This document shows positions 25,352 through 35,200 of a stretch of DNA of 41,584 nucleotides, one piece after another. The DNA is from Confluentibacter sediminis (lineage in GTDB: Bacteria; Bacteroidota; Bacteroidia; Flavobacteriales; Flavobacteriaceae), in contig NZ_QKPO01000023.1 in the NCBI RefSeq assembly GCF_003258355.1, positions 1 to 41,584 of the forward strand. The letters run 5' to 3'. The translations under genes and the position numbers were made by a program. Positions within the stretch are counted from its first letter, which is position 1. Every line of letters begins with the position of its first letter. The notes under the pieces are model-generated. The model saw only the letters and a program-made list of their open reading frames with translations, was not told where the DNA came from and searched no databases.

Positions 25352-25798
25352 ATGAATTTTAAAGAAGCAACAACACACGATCAATTTTTTAATATACTCC
25401 CTAAAGATTGGCAAGATAGTATTTTGCCATTTTGGGAGTTGTATAAAAATTCTACTAAATGTTATTTACTTTTGGAAGGTGAAAAACCAATAGCAGGAGG
25501 CTTAGTGTTTTCAGAATGTCCACCAGATATGTTATATGCTAAAGAAGAAGCTAAGATATGGTTCGAAAAAGGTTATCTTTATTTAGGTTTTATTTATGTA
25601 TTGGAAGACAAAAGAGGGCAAAATTTGGGTTCTCTTTGGTTATCAAATCTTAGAGATACACGTCCTAACCAAAAATATTGGCTAACCATAGAAGATTTTG
25701 AACTTCATAAATTTTATACAAAAAACGGATTTATAAAAGTAAAATCCTTGTTTAATAATGAAGATGAAGAAATTATTTATTGTTTTGAAGGTATTTAG
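25352..25798 (+). CDS. GNAT-family acyltransferase
   Basis: A 148-residue protein of GNAT fold: KCYLLLEGEKPIAGGLVFSE (strands 2-4), LGFIYVLEDKRGQNLGSLWLSNL (acyl-CoA-binding V-x-x-x-x-R-G-Q-x-x-G loop, motif A), and FELHKFYTKNGFIKVKSLF (motif B, typical FYxKxGF). I chose the ATG at 25352 over an in-frame start at 25292, which would overlap the ATP-grasp gene by 56 bases and add a non-GNAT N-terminus. It is coupled to the PurD-like ligase and its stop overlaps the converging gene's stop. A paired ligase plus acyltransferase suggests small-molecule or peptide modification; the target is unknown. Confidence 0.85.
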   Translation: MNFKEATTHDQFFNILPKDWQDSILPFWELYKNSTKCYLLLEGEKPIAGGLVFSECPPDMLYAKEEAKIWFEKGYLYLGFIYVLEDKRGQNLGSLWLSNLRDTRPNQKYWLTIEDFELHKFYTKNGFIKVKSLFNNEDEEIIYCFEGI

Positions 25799-26844
25799 GC
25801 TTCAACATTAAAAAATACCTTGTAATAATACATTTTCTTCTCCTCATCATAACCGCGTTCTAAATATTCACTGGAAGCATCAGGAGCATCAATATCTAAT
25901 TTTATTTGAATATTGGTATCTAGCTTAATATCCGTTTTAATTTTCTTTTTTTCTTTATTTACAACAGCTTCGGCAACATCAAATTGATTTCGCATGACTA
26001 TATTCTGTTCGCCTTCAAAAGTCTTTTTATAATCATCAAACAAGCTTTTATGTTTGTCTTCTTCAAAAATTTCATCCTTAAATCGTTCAATATTAACTAT
26101 GTCATTTTCTTTAAAAAAATCAATGGTTTTAGCTAAAAACGTATTTTGTTCTTGGGCTCCATAGCTGGTTTTTAAAATTTCGGTTGAAAATTCTTTGCAT
26201 AAAGCAATGTATTGTTGCGTATGGTTATTGGCATCATCTGCATATTTAATATTTAAAAACTGATGAATCCAATATTGTGCATCATAACTATTATTATCTA
26301 TACTCAAAACAATAGGGCCTTCGGTATCTGTTTGATTTAAAATAAGACAGCCTTTATCAACTTTTTTAGAACTGATGCCTTTTTGCACCAAAACATCATA
26401 ACTATTGTTCTCTAAGTAGGTTTGAAAAAAATCTACTTTAGTTTCAATTTTAAAAATGCCAAGGGCGTTCGTGGTTATTTCATTAAATTCGATACCTTCA
26501 AACATCACAACCAAAACATCACCGGTTTTAATATTTGCTGAAGTAGATTGCTCATATAAATGGGTAACGATATGTTTTGAAACATCTATAAACGCATCAT
26601 CGTCATTAAAAATTTGTTTGCTATAGCTATTAATTTCGTTTAGATTAATATTTGCATGATGGTTAAAACGGTAACTTTGTACTAAACTACTAAAAGGACG
26701 TAATAAAAAAGGTAGCATTAAATTATAGCTAGCCTCATCAAAATCCACTATTTTTTCTGAAAAGGCATTCTTGGTATCATTGAATTTATTTCCAACTTTA
26801 TGAATGAGGAATTTTGAAATAGAGGCATTTTTTCTAGTAATCAT
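25795..26844 (-). CDS. Nucleoid-associated protein (NdpA/YejK family)
   Basis: A 349-residue protein of the 37-kDa nucleoid-associated protein family. Features are the N-terminal segment with ISKFLIHKVGNK, the central LLRPF and EINSYSKQIFNDDDAF, DVLVVMFEGIEF, ALGIFKIETKVDFFQ, and KGCLILNQTDTEGPIVLSIDNNSYDAQYWIHQFLNI. The E. coli YejK protein associates with the nucleoid; the molecular role is not well defined, and some Bacteroidota copies are only distantly similar. Its stop codon overlaps that of the converging GNAT gene by four bases. A terminator hairpin lies 50 bases upstream of its ATG on the same strand. Confidence 0.85.
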   Translation of the reverse strand: MITRKNASISKFLIHKVGNKFNDTKNAFSEKIVDFDEASYNLMLPFLLRPFSSLVQSYRFNHHANINLNEINSYSKQIFNDDDAFIDVSKHIVTHLYEQSTSANIKTGDVLVVMFEGIEFNEITTNALGIFKIETKVDFFQTYLENNSYDVLVQKGISSKKVDKGCLILNQTDTEGPIVLSIDNNSYDAQYWIHQFLNIKYADDANNHTQQYIALCKEFSTEILKTSYGAQEQNTFLAKTIDFFKENDIVNIERFKDEIFEEDKHKSLFDDYKKTFEGEQNIVMRNQFDVAEAVVNKEKKKIKTDIKLDTNIQIKLDIDAPDASSEYLERGYDEEKKMYYYKVFFNVEA

Positions 26845-26895
26845 GTTATGTTTTTTAATAATGCAATAGTACTAATTTCGAAACAGAAACCCTAT

Positions 26896-26930
26896 AAAAA
26901 AAGAACGCCAAAGTCGAAACTTTGACGTTC
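26896..26930 (-). terminator. Minus-strand intrinsic terminator
   Basis: GAACGTCAAAGT (26930-26919), loop TTCG, ACTTTGGCGTTC (26914-26903) form a stem of 12 positions with one mismatch, followed by T7. TTCG is a stable tetraloop. It lies upstream of the nucleoid-protein gene on the same strand. Confidence 0.85.
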
Positions 26931-26960
26931 AAGATTTAGGGACTTGAGATTTGGTTGCCG

Positions 26961-27002
26961 TTATTTAGTTTCATAAAAAGAACCTTTACTTTTATAAACC
27001 AT
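26961..27002 (-). CDS. Possible 13-residue small ORF before a terminator
   Basis: ATG at 27002 opens MVYKSKGSFYETK and a TAA; the terminator 26896-26930 follows 30 bases later. No amino-acid bias points to attenuation and no family is recognised. It may be chance. Confidence 0.25.
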   Translation of the reverse strand: MVYKSKGSFYETK

Positions 27003-27169
27003 TTGATAAAGAGACACAAGGGTTATAAAAGAAAAACGTTAATAGGTAATAGAATCAAATGAATGCTTGATATTTCAGTTTATGTAAATGATAATAGCTT
27101 AGTAAATATATCAATTACTAATGAATAACCAGAATATTAAAAACAAATAAGATTATATTTTATTTATTT

Positions 27170-29602
27170 TTAATGTATTTCATACAGAATTATAGAGTTA
27201 TTTTCACCTTTTACGACAAATTCTAAATTTCTATCTTTATCAATGGCATCAAGTGTTATAACTGAATTTCCGTAAACAGGAAAGTTTTGTATTAGTTCAC
27301 CTTGGCTATCGTACAGATATACTTTATGCGATTGCAAGTCTGTAATGCTAACATATATTTTATCATTAATATAAAACAGTTTAGGTGCCGTATAACTGCC
27401 AAAATCTAATTCAATGGTTTTTCCTTTAATGTTTAGTTTGTTTTCACTTTGTGTTACCAATGTTTTGCTACTGGCGTCCATGTGATGTTTTTCGGTAAGA
27501 TTAAGATTTAATGATGATATATTTCCATTAATATCAATGAATATTACCTCGCCATTTAAGCTTGTTGTTGTAAACTTTTCATCATAATAGAATACAGGTT
27601 CACTAGAAAAAGAGGTTGATGTTTTAGGTGTAACTCTAACTTTGCCAATTCTATCTAATATATAAAGCTTCTTTTCTGTTTTAAATATAATATAGTCTTT
27701 CCTTTTTATTCTGATATGTTGTGGCTGATTGATGATATTTTCATTTGCTGATTTAAATGTAAATCCATTTACCAATTTAGCATTCACATCGTACATTAAT
27801 ATGTTTTTTCCTTGGGTAACTAACAATCTGTAATTTTTGTTGTTATCATAATCAAAAACAGATAAAGGCTGTGTGATATTATCATTGAATATGCTTGGAA
27901 ATGGTGCGACGTCTTTACCATTTCTATCTATGACATAAACGCGGTGTGGTGTTGCAAACGCCAATTGAAGTCGGCCATTTTTATAAATATCAATTTGCTC
28001 AATACTGCCTAAAACAGGACCTTCCAGCTGTTTTTTCCAGATAATTTTTCCTTTATTGGAAATTAAATAGAGATTGTTCTTAATATCTTGTACAACAATT
28101 TCTTTTTCTTTTGTAATGTGGTTGGTAACAAACTGTGGTGTGTTTAATAAATCGGTATCTAATTTTATATTCAATTCTTCAGAAATCGAATTTTCACTGG
28201 CTTTAATTTTTGTTTGTTTTATTATGGCATTAACATGGGCAAAATTAGTATCGTAAATAAATTGTATAGCCGAAGCATTATAATTACTTAACGGGGAAGT
28301 GATGGTCTCGTCAAGATTTTTTTCCAAAATATTTTTGAGAATGGTAGGATTGGCCAAAATCATTAATGAAGAAGCATCATTCAATTGTTTTTTGATGTCA
28401 CTAAAATAAGATTGTTCACTCAATGTAGTTTTATTTTGATAATTAGCAATGATGCTGTGAAGCAATTCTGAATCATCAGCAAACACAAAAAAATTATCCA
28501 AAATACAATATTTTGTAGCCTTATTGAAGATGATTAATGGATTAAATGTTTTAGAAAATAAATCAGGTTTACTAAAACTATAAATATCTGTTTCCCTAAA
28601 AGTATCTAGACTATTCAATTCTCCCAACAATTCGTCTTTGGTGGAAATAATATCTAAAGAATTTAAAACAATGGCTCGCTTATTTTCTTCATAAATCACA
28701 CCAACTTCAATAATATTATCAAAAAGAGATGTTGAATTTTTTAAAGAATCTTTTTTAGTAAAGGTCTGTAAATTGGTTTCTATATTTTCAAAAGTATTGA
28801 AAGTAAAACTCATAAAACCATCACTATTATTCGGTGTTATATTTTGTAGCTGATTTTCTTGCGGAATGGTATTCTTAAAAATATTAATTATACTATGAGA
28901 CGAATCTAAAGCCTTGGTAATACCATTAATAAAAATTTGATTCTGGTTTATATCAACATCTACAGCTATGTAATTGGTAAAGGTTTTTAAAGGCAAACCA
29001 GTATCTAAAAAAAGCGATTTTACAAAGGGAGCATTGGATTTTATGATAACAGATAATGTTTTGTCGGAGGTTGTCGTGTTGTAAACTTTTTCTAATTCAG
29101 TATCTATATATTCTTTATCATAGGCAGCGTCAATAATGTCTTTAGATGAAGATACCATAAAAACACTATCAATAACAGCACTGTAAAACGTTTGATTTTT
29201 TAAGGTAGATTTTATTATTGTTTTGTTCTTATATGTTAAAACTTCTTCTTTATAGTTTTTTAATGAATCTGTTACAAATAGCTTTTTGCTGTATTTTGTA
29301 ATAACAGTATGTTGAAGACTATCTGTTTTATCTTTTGAAAAACAAATTAAAACATCCCCATTAGGTTGTAAAAGAGATATGTGCTCTAGTTTTTCATCAA
29401 GATTTTTATAGACATTGGTATTTGAAAGAGTTTCAAAAAAAGGACTGTTATCTATACTGCTTTTTAAGCTTTCCATATGATTGGTTCTTAAAATAACAGA
29501 AGCATTTTCTGGGGCATAGTGGATAAGCTTAGTTCTATTTAAGTCTGCTTTGGTACAGCTAGTGATTAAAACAAGTAAGAAAGTAAAACAAAAAAATCTC
29601 AT
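27170..29602 (-). CDS. Large predicted lipoprotein with C-terminal propeller-like repeats
   Basis: An 810-residue protein with a lipobox (LLVLITSC, Cys16). Residues about 30-480 form a region rich in short beta and amphipathic helical stretches (for example RTNHMESLKSSIDNSPFFETLSN). From about 490 on come repeated units of the type NNLYLISNKGKIIWKK, RVYVIDRNGKDVAPFPS, KKLYILDRIGKVRVTP and KVYLYDSQGELIQNFPV, which read as blades of a PQQ-like beta-propeller. The protein is probably exposed in the periplasm or at the surface and may bind protein partners. It follows rnhB by 89 bases. I do not recognise a named family and assign no function. Confidence 0.8.
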   Translation of the reverse strand: MRFFCFTFLLVLITSCTKADLNRTKLIHYAPENASVILRTNHMESLKSSIDNSPFFETLSNTNVYKNLDEKLEHISLLQPNGDVLICFSKDKTDSLQHTVITKYSKKLFVTDSLKNYKEEVLTYKNKTIIKSTLKNQTFYSAVIDSVFMVSSSKDIIDAAYDKEYIDTELEKVYNTTTSDKTLSVIIKSNAPFVKSLFLDTGLPLKTFTNYIAVDVDINQNQIFINGITKALDSSHSIINIFKNTIPQENQLQNITPNNSDGFMSFTFNTFENIETNLQTFTKKDSLKNSTSLFDNIIEVGVIYEENKRAIVLNSLDIISTKDELLGELNSLDTFRETDIYSFSKPDLFSKTFNPLIIFNKATKYCILDNFFVFADDSELLHSIIANYQNKTTLSEQSYFSDIKKQLNDASSLMILANPTILKNILEKNLDETITSPLSNYNASAIQFIYDTNFAHVNAIIKQTKIKASENSISEELNIKLDTDLLNTPQFVTNHITKEKEIVVQDIKNNLYLISNKGKIIWKKQLEGPVLGSIEQIDIYKNGRLQLAFATPHRVYVIDRNGKDVAPFPSIFNDNITQPLSVFDYDNNKNYRLLVTQGKNILMYDVNAKLVNGFTFKSANENIINQPQHIRIKRKDYIIFKTEKKLYILDRIGKVRVTPKTSTSFSSEPVFYYDEKFTTTSLNGEVIFIDINGNISSLNLNLTEKHHMDASSKTLVTQSENKLNIKGKTIELDFGSYTAPKLFYINDKIYVSITDLQSHKVYLYDSQGELIQNFPVYGNSVITLDAIDKDRNLEFVVKGENNSIILYEIH

Positions 29603-29691
29603 GAATAACTTAATTTATACAAACCTACATATTTTTCATTTTACTATTAAATAAAACAATAGGGAATATAAAAGCAATATTTTATAAAATA

Positions 29692-30291
29692 CTAAAGATT
29701 AAGTTTTAATTGTTCGGGCAGAAGTCTGAACGATTTTCTGTGATATTTTGTAATGCCATATTTTTTTATAGCTTCTCGATGCTCAATGGTTGGATACCCC
29801 TTGTTTTGTTTCCAATTATACATAGGATATTCTTCGTGAATTGAATTCATATAAGCATCACGATACGTTTTTGCTAAAATGGAAGCAGCAGCAATACTCA
29901 TATATTTTCCATCTCCTTTAACGATAGTTTCAAAAGGGATGTTATTATAAGGTTTAAATCTGTTGCCGTCAACAATTATAAATTCTGGGATTATTTTCAA
30001 AGTGGCAATAGCTTTGTGCATGGCTAGAATGGAAGCATTCAAAATGTTTATTTTATCAATGTCTTCTTGAAAAACATGAGCAACTTTAAAATCTAAAGCT
30101 TCAAGTTCTATAATAGGCTTAAGCAATTCTCTTTTTTTCTCACTTAATTGTTTAGAATCATTTAATATGGAATTTTCAAAAACAGGGGGGATTATAACAG
30201 CGGCAGCGGTCACAGGTCCCGCTAAACAACCGCGTCCAGCTTCGTCTGTGCCACATTCTAATTTAAAGTTGGAATGATTTAATAGTAACAT
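29692..30291 (-). CDS. rnhB: Ribonuclease HII
   Basis: Removes RNA from RNA-DNA hybrids and single ribonucleotides from DNA. The 199-residue protein shows [20 protein letters not shown] (catalytic Asp-Glu pair at 16-17 and the GRG motif), [23 protein letters not shown] with the third acidic residue, and [21 protein letters not shown] with the fourth. The C-terminal [22 protein letters not shown] is typical of HII enzymes. It lies 12 bases after the ECF sigma factor stop, an unusual operon partner, and upstream of the large lipoprotein. Confidence 0.97.
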   Translation of the reverse strand: MLLLNHSNFKLECGTDEAGRGCLAGPVTAAAVIIPPVFENSILNDSKQLSEKKRELLKPIIELEALDFKVAHVFQEDIDKINILNASILAMHKAIATLKIIPEFIIVDGNRFKPYNNIPFETIVKGDGKYMSIAAASILAKTYRDAYMNSIHEEYPMYNWKQNKGYPTIEHREAIKKYGITKYHRKSFRLLPEQLKLNL

Positions 30292-30303
30292 GAAAGTATT
30301 GCT

Positions 30304-30894
30304 TTAGTAATTAAAAGCAATATGGTAAATTAAAAATAAAATACATCTCATTTTTAAATCTAGATTTTTTCTTATGATGTAAAAAGATTTAGTTATGTGA
30401 TATTCAACAGTCTTAAGGGAAATACCTAAGAGTTCGGAAATCTCATTATTGGTAAGCCCATTTTTTTTACTTAATAAGAAAATGTTCTTGCATTTAGAGG
30501 GTAGTTGCTGAATTTCAACTTTTACCATTTCATTCAGTTGTTCGATATAAGAGCTATTATCATCACTGGTTATAAATAACAGGGTATCTATATGTTTTTT
30601 TTCTAAAGGAATTACATGTTTGTGTTTTCTATAGTGATCAATAAACTCATTGTAAACTAATTTGTAAAGATAGCTTTGAATTGAAAATTCTTCTTTCAAA
30701 TGGCTACGTCTTTCCCAAACTTTAATAAAAACATTTTGGACTATATCTTCTGAAATTATTGGATCGTTTATCAATGAATCTGCATATACATAAAGTTTTT
30801 GATGAAACTTATCTACCAAATATGTAAAAGCAAATGCTTCTCCATTTTTTAATTTATTAATAAGTGTTTTGTTGGGTAGTGTTTTGTTATTCAT
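30304..30894 (-). CDS. ECF RNA polymerase sigma-70 factor (SusC/SusD-linked type)
   Basis: A 196-residue extracytoplasmic-function sigma factor. The sigma-2 region is DKFHQKLYVYADSLINDPIISEDIVQNVFIKVWERR; sigma-4 is LPSKCKNIFLLSKKNGLTNNEISELLGISLKTVEYHITKS with a helix-turn-helix. It belongs to the Bacteroidota group that works with FecR-type anti-sigma factors and STN-containing SusC receptors, both encoded directly across a 106-base divergent gap. Its likely targets are the promoters of the 31001-39711 genes. The divergent orientation is uncommon, since sigma and FecR genes are usually co-directional. Downstream rnhB starts 12 bases after it, so read-through is likely. Confidence 0.92.
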   Translation of the reverse strand: MNNKTLPNKTLINKLKNGEAFAFTYLVDKFHQKLYVYADSLINDPIISEDIVQNVFIKVWERRSHLKEEFSIQSYLYKLVYNEFIDHYRKHKHVIPLEKKHIDTLLFITSDDNSSYIEQLNEMVKVEIQQLPSKCKNIFLLSKKNGLTNNEISELLGISLKTVEYHITKSFYIIRKNLDLKMRCILFLIYHIAFNY

Positions 30895-31000
30895 AAAGAT
30901 TTAACAGTTAAACATAAAATATTTCTAAAAATATAAAAAAAAGTTAAAAAAAGTTTAGGGTTTGGTGTTTTGTTTACGTATTAAGCAATATAACCATCAC

Positions 31001-32173
31001 ATGAATCAAATAGAACATTTAATAATTAAGTTTTTAACTCGTTCAATTTCTAAGAAAGAACTTGATGAATTAATTCAATTTTTGGAGAATTCTGAAAATG
31101 ATGACGTTTTTGATGCTTATGTGAAAATAAACTATTCCATAAATTATAATATGACCAATCACAGCCCCGATAAAATCAAAGAAGAACTCCTTAATAGAAT
31201 CAAAGCAGACAAGAGAACAAAAAAAAATATTCAGTACAAACAAATTTTTAAGTATGCCGCCATTTTAATATGCGTATTAAGTATTTCATATTACGCTTTT
31301 TATAATATTTCCAAAACAGCAGATCCAGTATTGGATATCGTTAAAGAGTTAGAGTCTGATGAAATTATTTTGAAATTGGAGAATGGCCAAGAAAAAGTTG
31401 TTAAAACTAATGAGTCAAAGAGTTTTAAAAACAAAAAAGGGTCAGTTTATGGGAAGCAAAAAAGTGACACTTTAGAGTATGTAGTAATTAAAGGAGTTAA
31501 GGACTTGGTGTATAACGAATTGATTGTTCCCTATGGCAAGCGATTTACAATTGTATTGTCTGATGGTACGACAATAGATTTAAATTCAGGAACTTATATC
31601 AAGTATCCCATACAGTTCATAGACGGTTTAAACAGAGAAGTTATTCTTAAAGGAGAAGCCTATTTTAATGTAGCACATAAAGATAAAGATAGATTTATAG
31701 TAAATATAGATGATTTGAATATTGAAGTTTTAGGAACTAAGTTTAATGTTTCATGTTATACAGAAGATAAAAAAATAGAAACAGCGCTTGTTGAAGGGGC
31801 GGTTAAGATTGAAAAAGAAAAATCCAAGATAAGTAAGCGGTTTTTGTTAAAACCTGGTCAGCTTGCTTCATATAATAAACTGTTTAATGAAATGGCTATA
31901 ATAAATACAGATGTTACTTTTTATACAGATTGGAGATTTGGAGCTGTAAGGTTTAAGTCTGTGTCTTTTAATGATATTTTAAAAGAACTGGAACGTCATT
32001 TTGATGTGACTATTAAAAATGATTACAAGTATTTAGGGGAACAAATTTATACAGCTTCATTTTATGATGGAGAAAGTATAGAAAATATATTGAGTTATTT
32101 TAATGAAGATACTCAATTCATTTATTCAAAAAACAAAGATAATATTATCATAACTAATCCATTAATTAACTAA
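31001..32173 (+). CDS. FecR-family anti-sigma factor
   Basis: A 390-residue inner-membrane regulator. The cytosolic N-terminal part (LIIKFLTRSISKKELDELIQFL) resembles the usual sigma-binding helix. A single TM (FKYAAILICVLSISYYAFY) follows at about 84-103. The periplasmic FecR domain has VPYGKRFTIVLSDGTTIDLNSGTYIKYP and DRFIVNIDDLNIEVLGTKFNV, and the C-terminal DUF4974 domain has VRFKSVSFNDILKELERHFDVTI. It should hold the ECF sigma factor inactive until the SusC STN domain signals that ligand is bound. I chose the ATG at 31001; an upstream in-frame TTG at 30962 adds only non-family residues. Confidence 0.93.
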   Translation: MNQIEHLIIKFLTRSISKKELDELIQFLENSENDDVFDAYVKINYSINYNMTNHSPDKIKEELLNRIKADKRTKKNIQYKQIFKYAAILICVLSISYYAFYNISKTADPVLDIVKELESDEIILKLENGQEKVVKTNESKSFKNKKGSVYGKQKSDTLEYVVIKGVKDLVYNELIVPYGKRFTIVLSDGTTIDLNSGTYIKYPIQFIDGLNREVILKGEAYFNVAHKDKDRFIVNIDDLNIEVLGTKFNVSCYTEDKKIETALVEGAVKIEKEKSKISKRFLLKPGQLASYNKLFNEMAIINTDVTFYTDWRFGAVRFKSVSFNDILKELERHFDVTIKNDYKYLGEQIYTASFYDGESIENILSYFNEDTQFIYSKNKDNIIITNPLIN

Positions 32174-32210
32174 AAACAGAAGCATATGATTATAAAATGA
32201 CTAAAAAAAA

Positions 32211-32235
32211 CCGAAAGATGGTCGAGATCTTTCGG
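32211..32235. promoter_or_regulatory. Hairpin in the susC leader, terminator-like on the minus strand
   Basis: CCGAAAGAT (32211-32219), loop GGTCGAG, ATCTTTCGG (32227-32235) is a perfect nine-bp stem. No T tract follows on the plus strand, but eight A precede it, so it is a proper intrinsic terminator on the minus strand. It lies 54 bases before the SusC gene. Confidence 0.65.
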
Positions 32236-32289
32236 CGAGAAGTAAAATTGTAAAAAATCCTTTAAACAACTAATACAGATTTCAAAAGT

Positions 32290-35200
32290 ATGAAAAAAAT
32301 GAATCGTTGTAACCTTTTTGTGACGGAAAGGTTCAATTCAAAATTTAATTTAAAAATGAAACTACTTTCCTTATTTGCCATAGTTTCAATGTTTAGTGTA
32401 CAAGCAAAAAGCTTTTCTCAGGATCAAAAAATAACTTTAAATGTTAATAACGTTCTTATTCAAGATGTTTTTAATGAAATTGAATCTATGTCAGAAATAA
32501 GGTTTTTGTATAATAACAGTAAACTAGATGCTGTAAAAAGAGTTACTATAAATGTAAAGGACCAATATGTTTCTGAAGTTTTAAAAACATTATTGGCAGG
32601 TACGGATATAGAGTTTGTAATTAAGAAAAAGTATATAATATTAAAATCTTCAGAAAACAAATTTGAGCAACAAAACAATCTAATTCAAAATTCTGTTAAA
32701 GGAATAGTGAGTTCATCTATTGATGGCTTACCGTTGCCGGGTGTTACTATATTAGTTAAAGGGACAAATATAGGAACACAAACAGGTTTTGACGGAGACT
32801 ATTCAATAGCTGCATCTCCCGGGGAAACATTAGTTTTTTCATATATAGGATTTAAATCTATTGAAAAAACGGTGCCTTCAAACAGTGTGCTTAATGTGTC
32901 TATGGAAGAGGATGTTTCGTCCTTAGATGAAGTTATTGTAACAGGGTATCAAAAAATTAGTAGAAAGCTGTTTACAGGTTCTGCATCCACAATCAAACTT
33001 CAAGACGTTAAGTTAGATGGTGTTCCTGATGTAAGTAGAGCCTTGCAAGGTCAAGTGGCGGGAGTGGAAATAGAGAATGTTTCAGGAACATTTGGTACAT
33101 CACCTGCGATAAGAATTAGAGGAAATTCTTCAATTAATGGCTTGAATAAACCTTTATGGGTTATTGATGGTGTAATTCTAGAGAACGCAGTCGACTTATC
33201 TAATACCGATATTACCTCTGGAAATTTAGAAACTATATTAAGTTCATCAACTGCCGGCATAAATCCAGAGGATGTAGAATCTTTTGAGGTTTTAAAAGAT
33301 GCATCTGCGACAGCACTTTATGGAGCTAGGGCTTTAGATGGGGTCATAGTGATTACAACAAAGCGAGGGAAAACGGGTAAGCCTTCTATTAATTTTACCA
33401 GCAGTTTATCTGTAAAATCAAAACCCACTTACAATCAATTTAATTTTTTGAATTCAGGAAACGAAATGTCTGTTTATCAGGAATTATATGAAAAAGGATG
33501 GATAGATATAGCTGGTGCGAATACAGCTAGAAATCATGGCGTTTTTTCAGATATGCTTTATAAAATAGCAAATAACGAATTAAATTGGGGACCAGGAGGT
33601 TCTCCCAATTATGCCTATTTACAGCGTTATGCTGATGCGAATACAGATTGGTTTGATGTGCTGTTCAAGGAGTCTTTTGCAAGAACCAATAGTTTCAGTA
33701 TTTCTTCAGGTACAGAAACATCAAGATATAGAGCTTCTATAAGTTCTTTGGTAGATGAAGGTCAAACTATTGCAGATAATGTTAAAAATTACACAGCAAA
33801 TTTAAATGCCGATTTCGATTTATCTAAAGACTTTACTTTGGGTTTTAAAATTACAGGAAATGTGAGAGACCAAAAGGTGGCTGCTTCAGAGAACAGAAAA
33901 TTTAATGCTATTACAGGTGTGTATGAAAGAAATTTTGATATCAATCCATTTAATTATGCATTATATACAAGTAGAAGTATTACCCCTTATGATGAAAATG
34001 GTGATTTACAGTTTTTAAGAAGAAACTATGCGCCATTCAATATTATACACGAGGTTGCACATAACTATGTAGATTTAGATTTAATGGATTTGTCGTTTCA
34101 AACAAATCTTAACTGGAAACTCACTAATAATTTAAATTTTACTACGGTTTTACAAGGTCGTTGGTATGAAAGTAATGCATTGCAAACTATACATGAAAAC
34201 TCTAATAATGCAGAGGCTTACAGGGCAGATAACCCATTGATTGCGGGTAGCAATATTTTTCTTTTTGATGATCCAGATGCACCAGAATTATTACCTTATT
34301 CTGTTTTACCAACGGGTGGGTTTAGAAAAACAACAAAAAATTCATTAACGAATTACTATATGAGAAATCAATTTGATTACTCAAAAGTATTTAGTGATGT
34401 ACATACAGTTTCAGCTTTACTGGCTCAAGAAATAACTTATTCCAACAGATCTTATGAAAAATATGATGGTTGGGGCTATTTATTCGATAAAGGAGGATTG
34501 GTTATAAGCGACCCTAATTTTATTAGATTTTTAGATAGTAGAGGAGAAGATTATTTTGGAGTAAACGATACCAGAGCTAGAGGATGGGGTGTTTTTACAA
34601 ATTTAGCGTATGCATACAAGTCAAAATATATTATTAATGGCACCTATACTTATACAGGCGACAACAGAACGGGTAATTCTAAAGCAGCACGTTATTTGCC
34701 AACATGGAATATTAGTGGTGCTTGGAATATACATCAAGAATCTTTTATGGATAATGTCGATTGGGTAAACCAGTTGAGAATCAAATCTACTTATGGTTTG
34801 TCAGGAAAAAACCCCTATGATGCAAGTGCAGGTTTAATTTTATACGGAGCAGAACCTTTAAGACCAGATGCTTCAGAGCGTGAAGTTGCTTTATTGATAG
34901 ATCAATTGGAAAACAGTGAGTTAACTTTTGAGAAGCTTTATGAGTGGAATATTGGTTTAGAAACTTATTTATTTAATAACCGTCTTGGTGTTGAATTAGA
35001 GTACTATAAAAGAACGTCTGAAGATTTGATAGGCTATGTTGAAACAAATGGAGTAGGTGGAGAAGGTACCAAATTAGGGAATATTGGGACTTTAAAGAGA
35101 GATGGTTATGAGATAACATTAAGAACAGTAAATTTAGTTTCTAATGATTTTAAATGGAGTTCGAATTTTAACTTTAGTCATTCTACAAGTAAAATTACGC

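Larger units (their letters stand above)
26845..27169. other. 325-base intergenic region with a terminator and a 13-codon ORF
   Basis: Between the nucleoid-protein start and the large lipoprotein's stop I see one strong minus-strand terminator (26896-26930) and, 30 bases before it on the same strand, a 13-codon ORF (26961-27002). The rest is A+T-rich, with a near-consensus TATATTTA on the minus strand around 27100. No tRNA or rRNA was recognised. It may be a long 3' UTR, a leader with attenuation, or a small RNA. Confidence 0.5.

Noticed and set aside
32211-32235. Terminator of the FecR gene
   Set aside because: No T tract follows the hairpin on the plus strand, and the SusC gene downstream is probably co-regulated.
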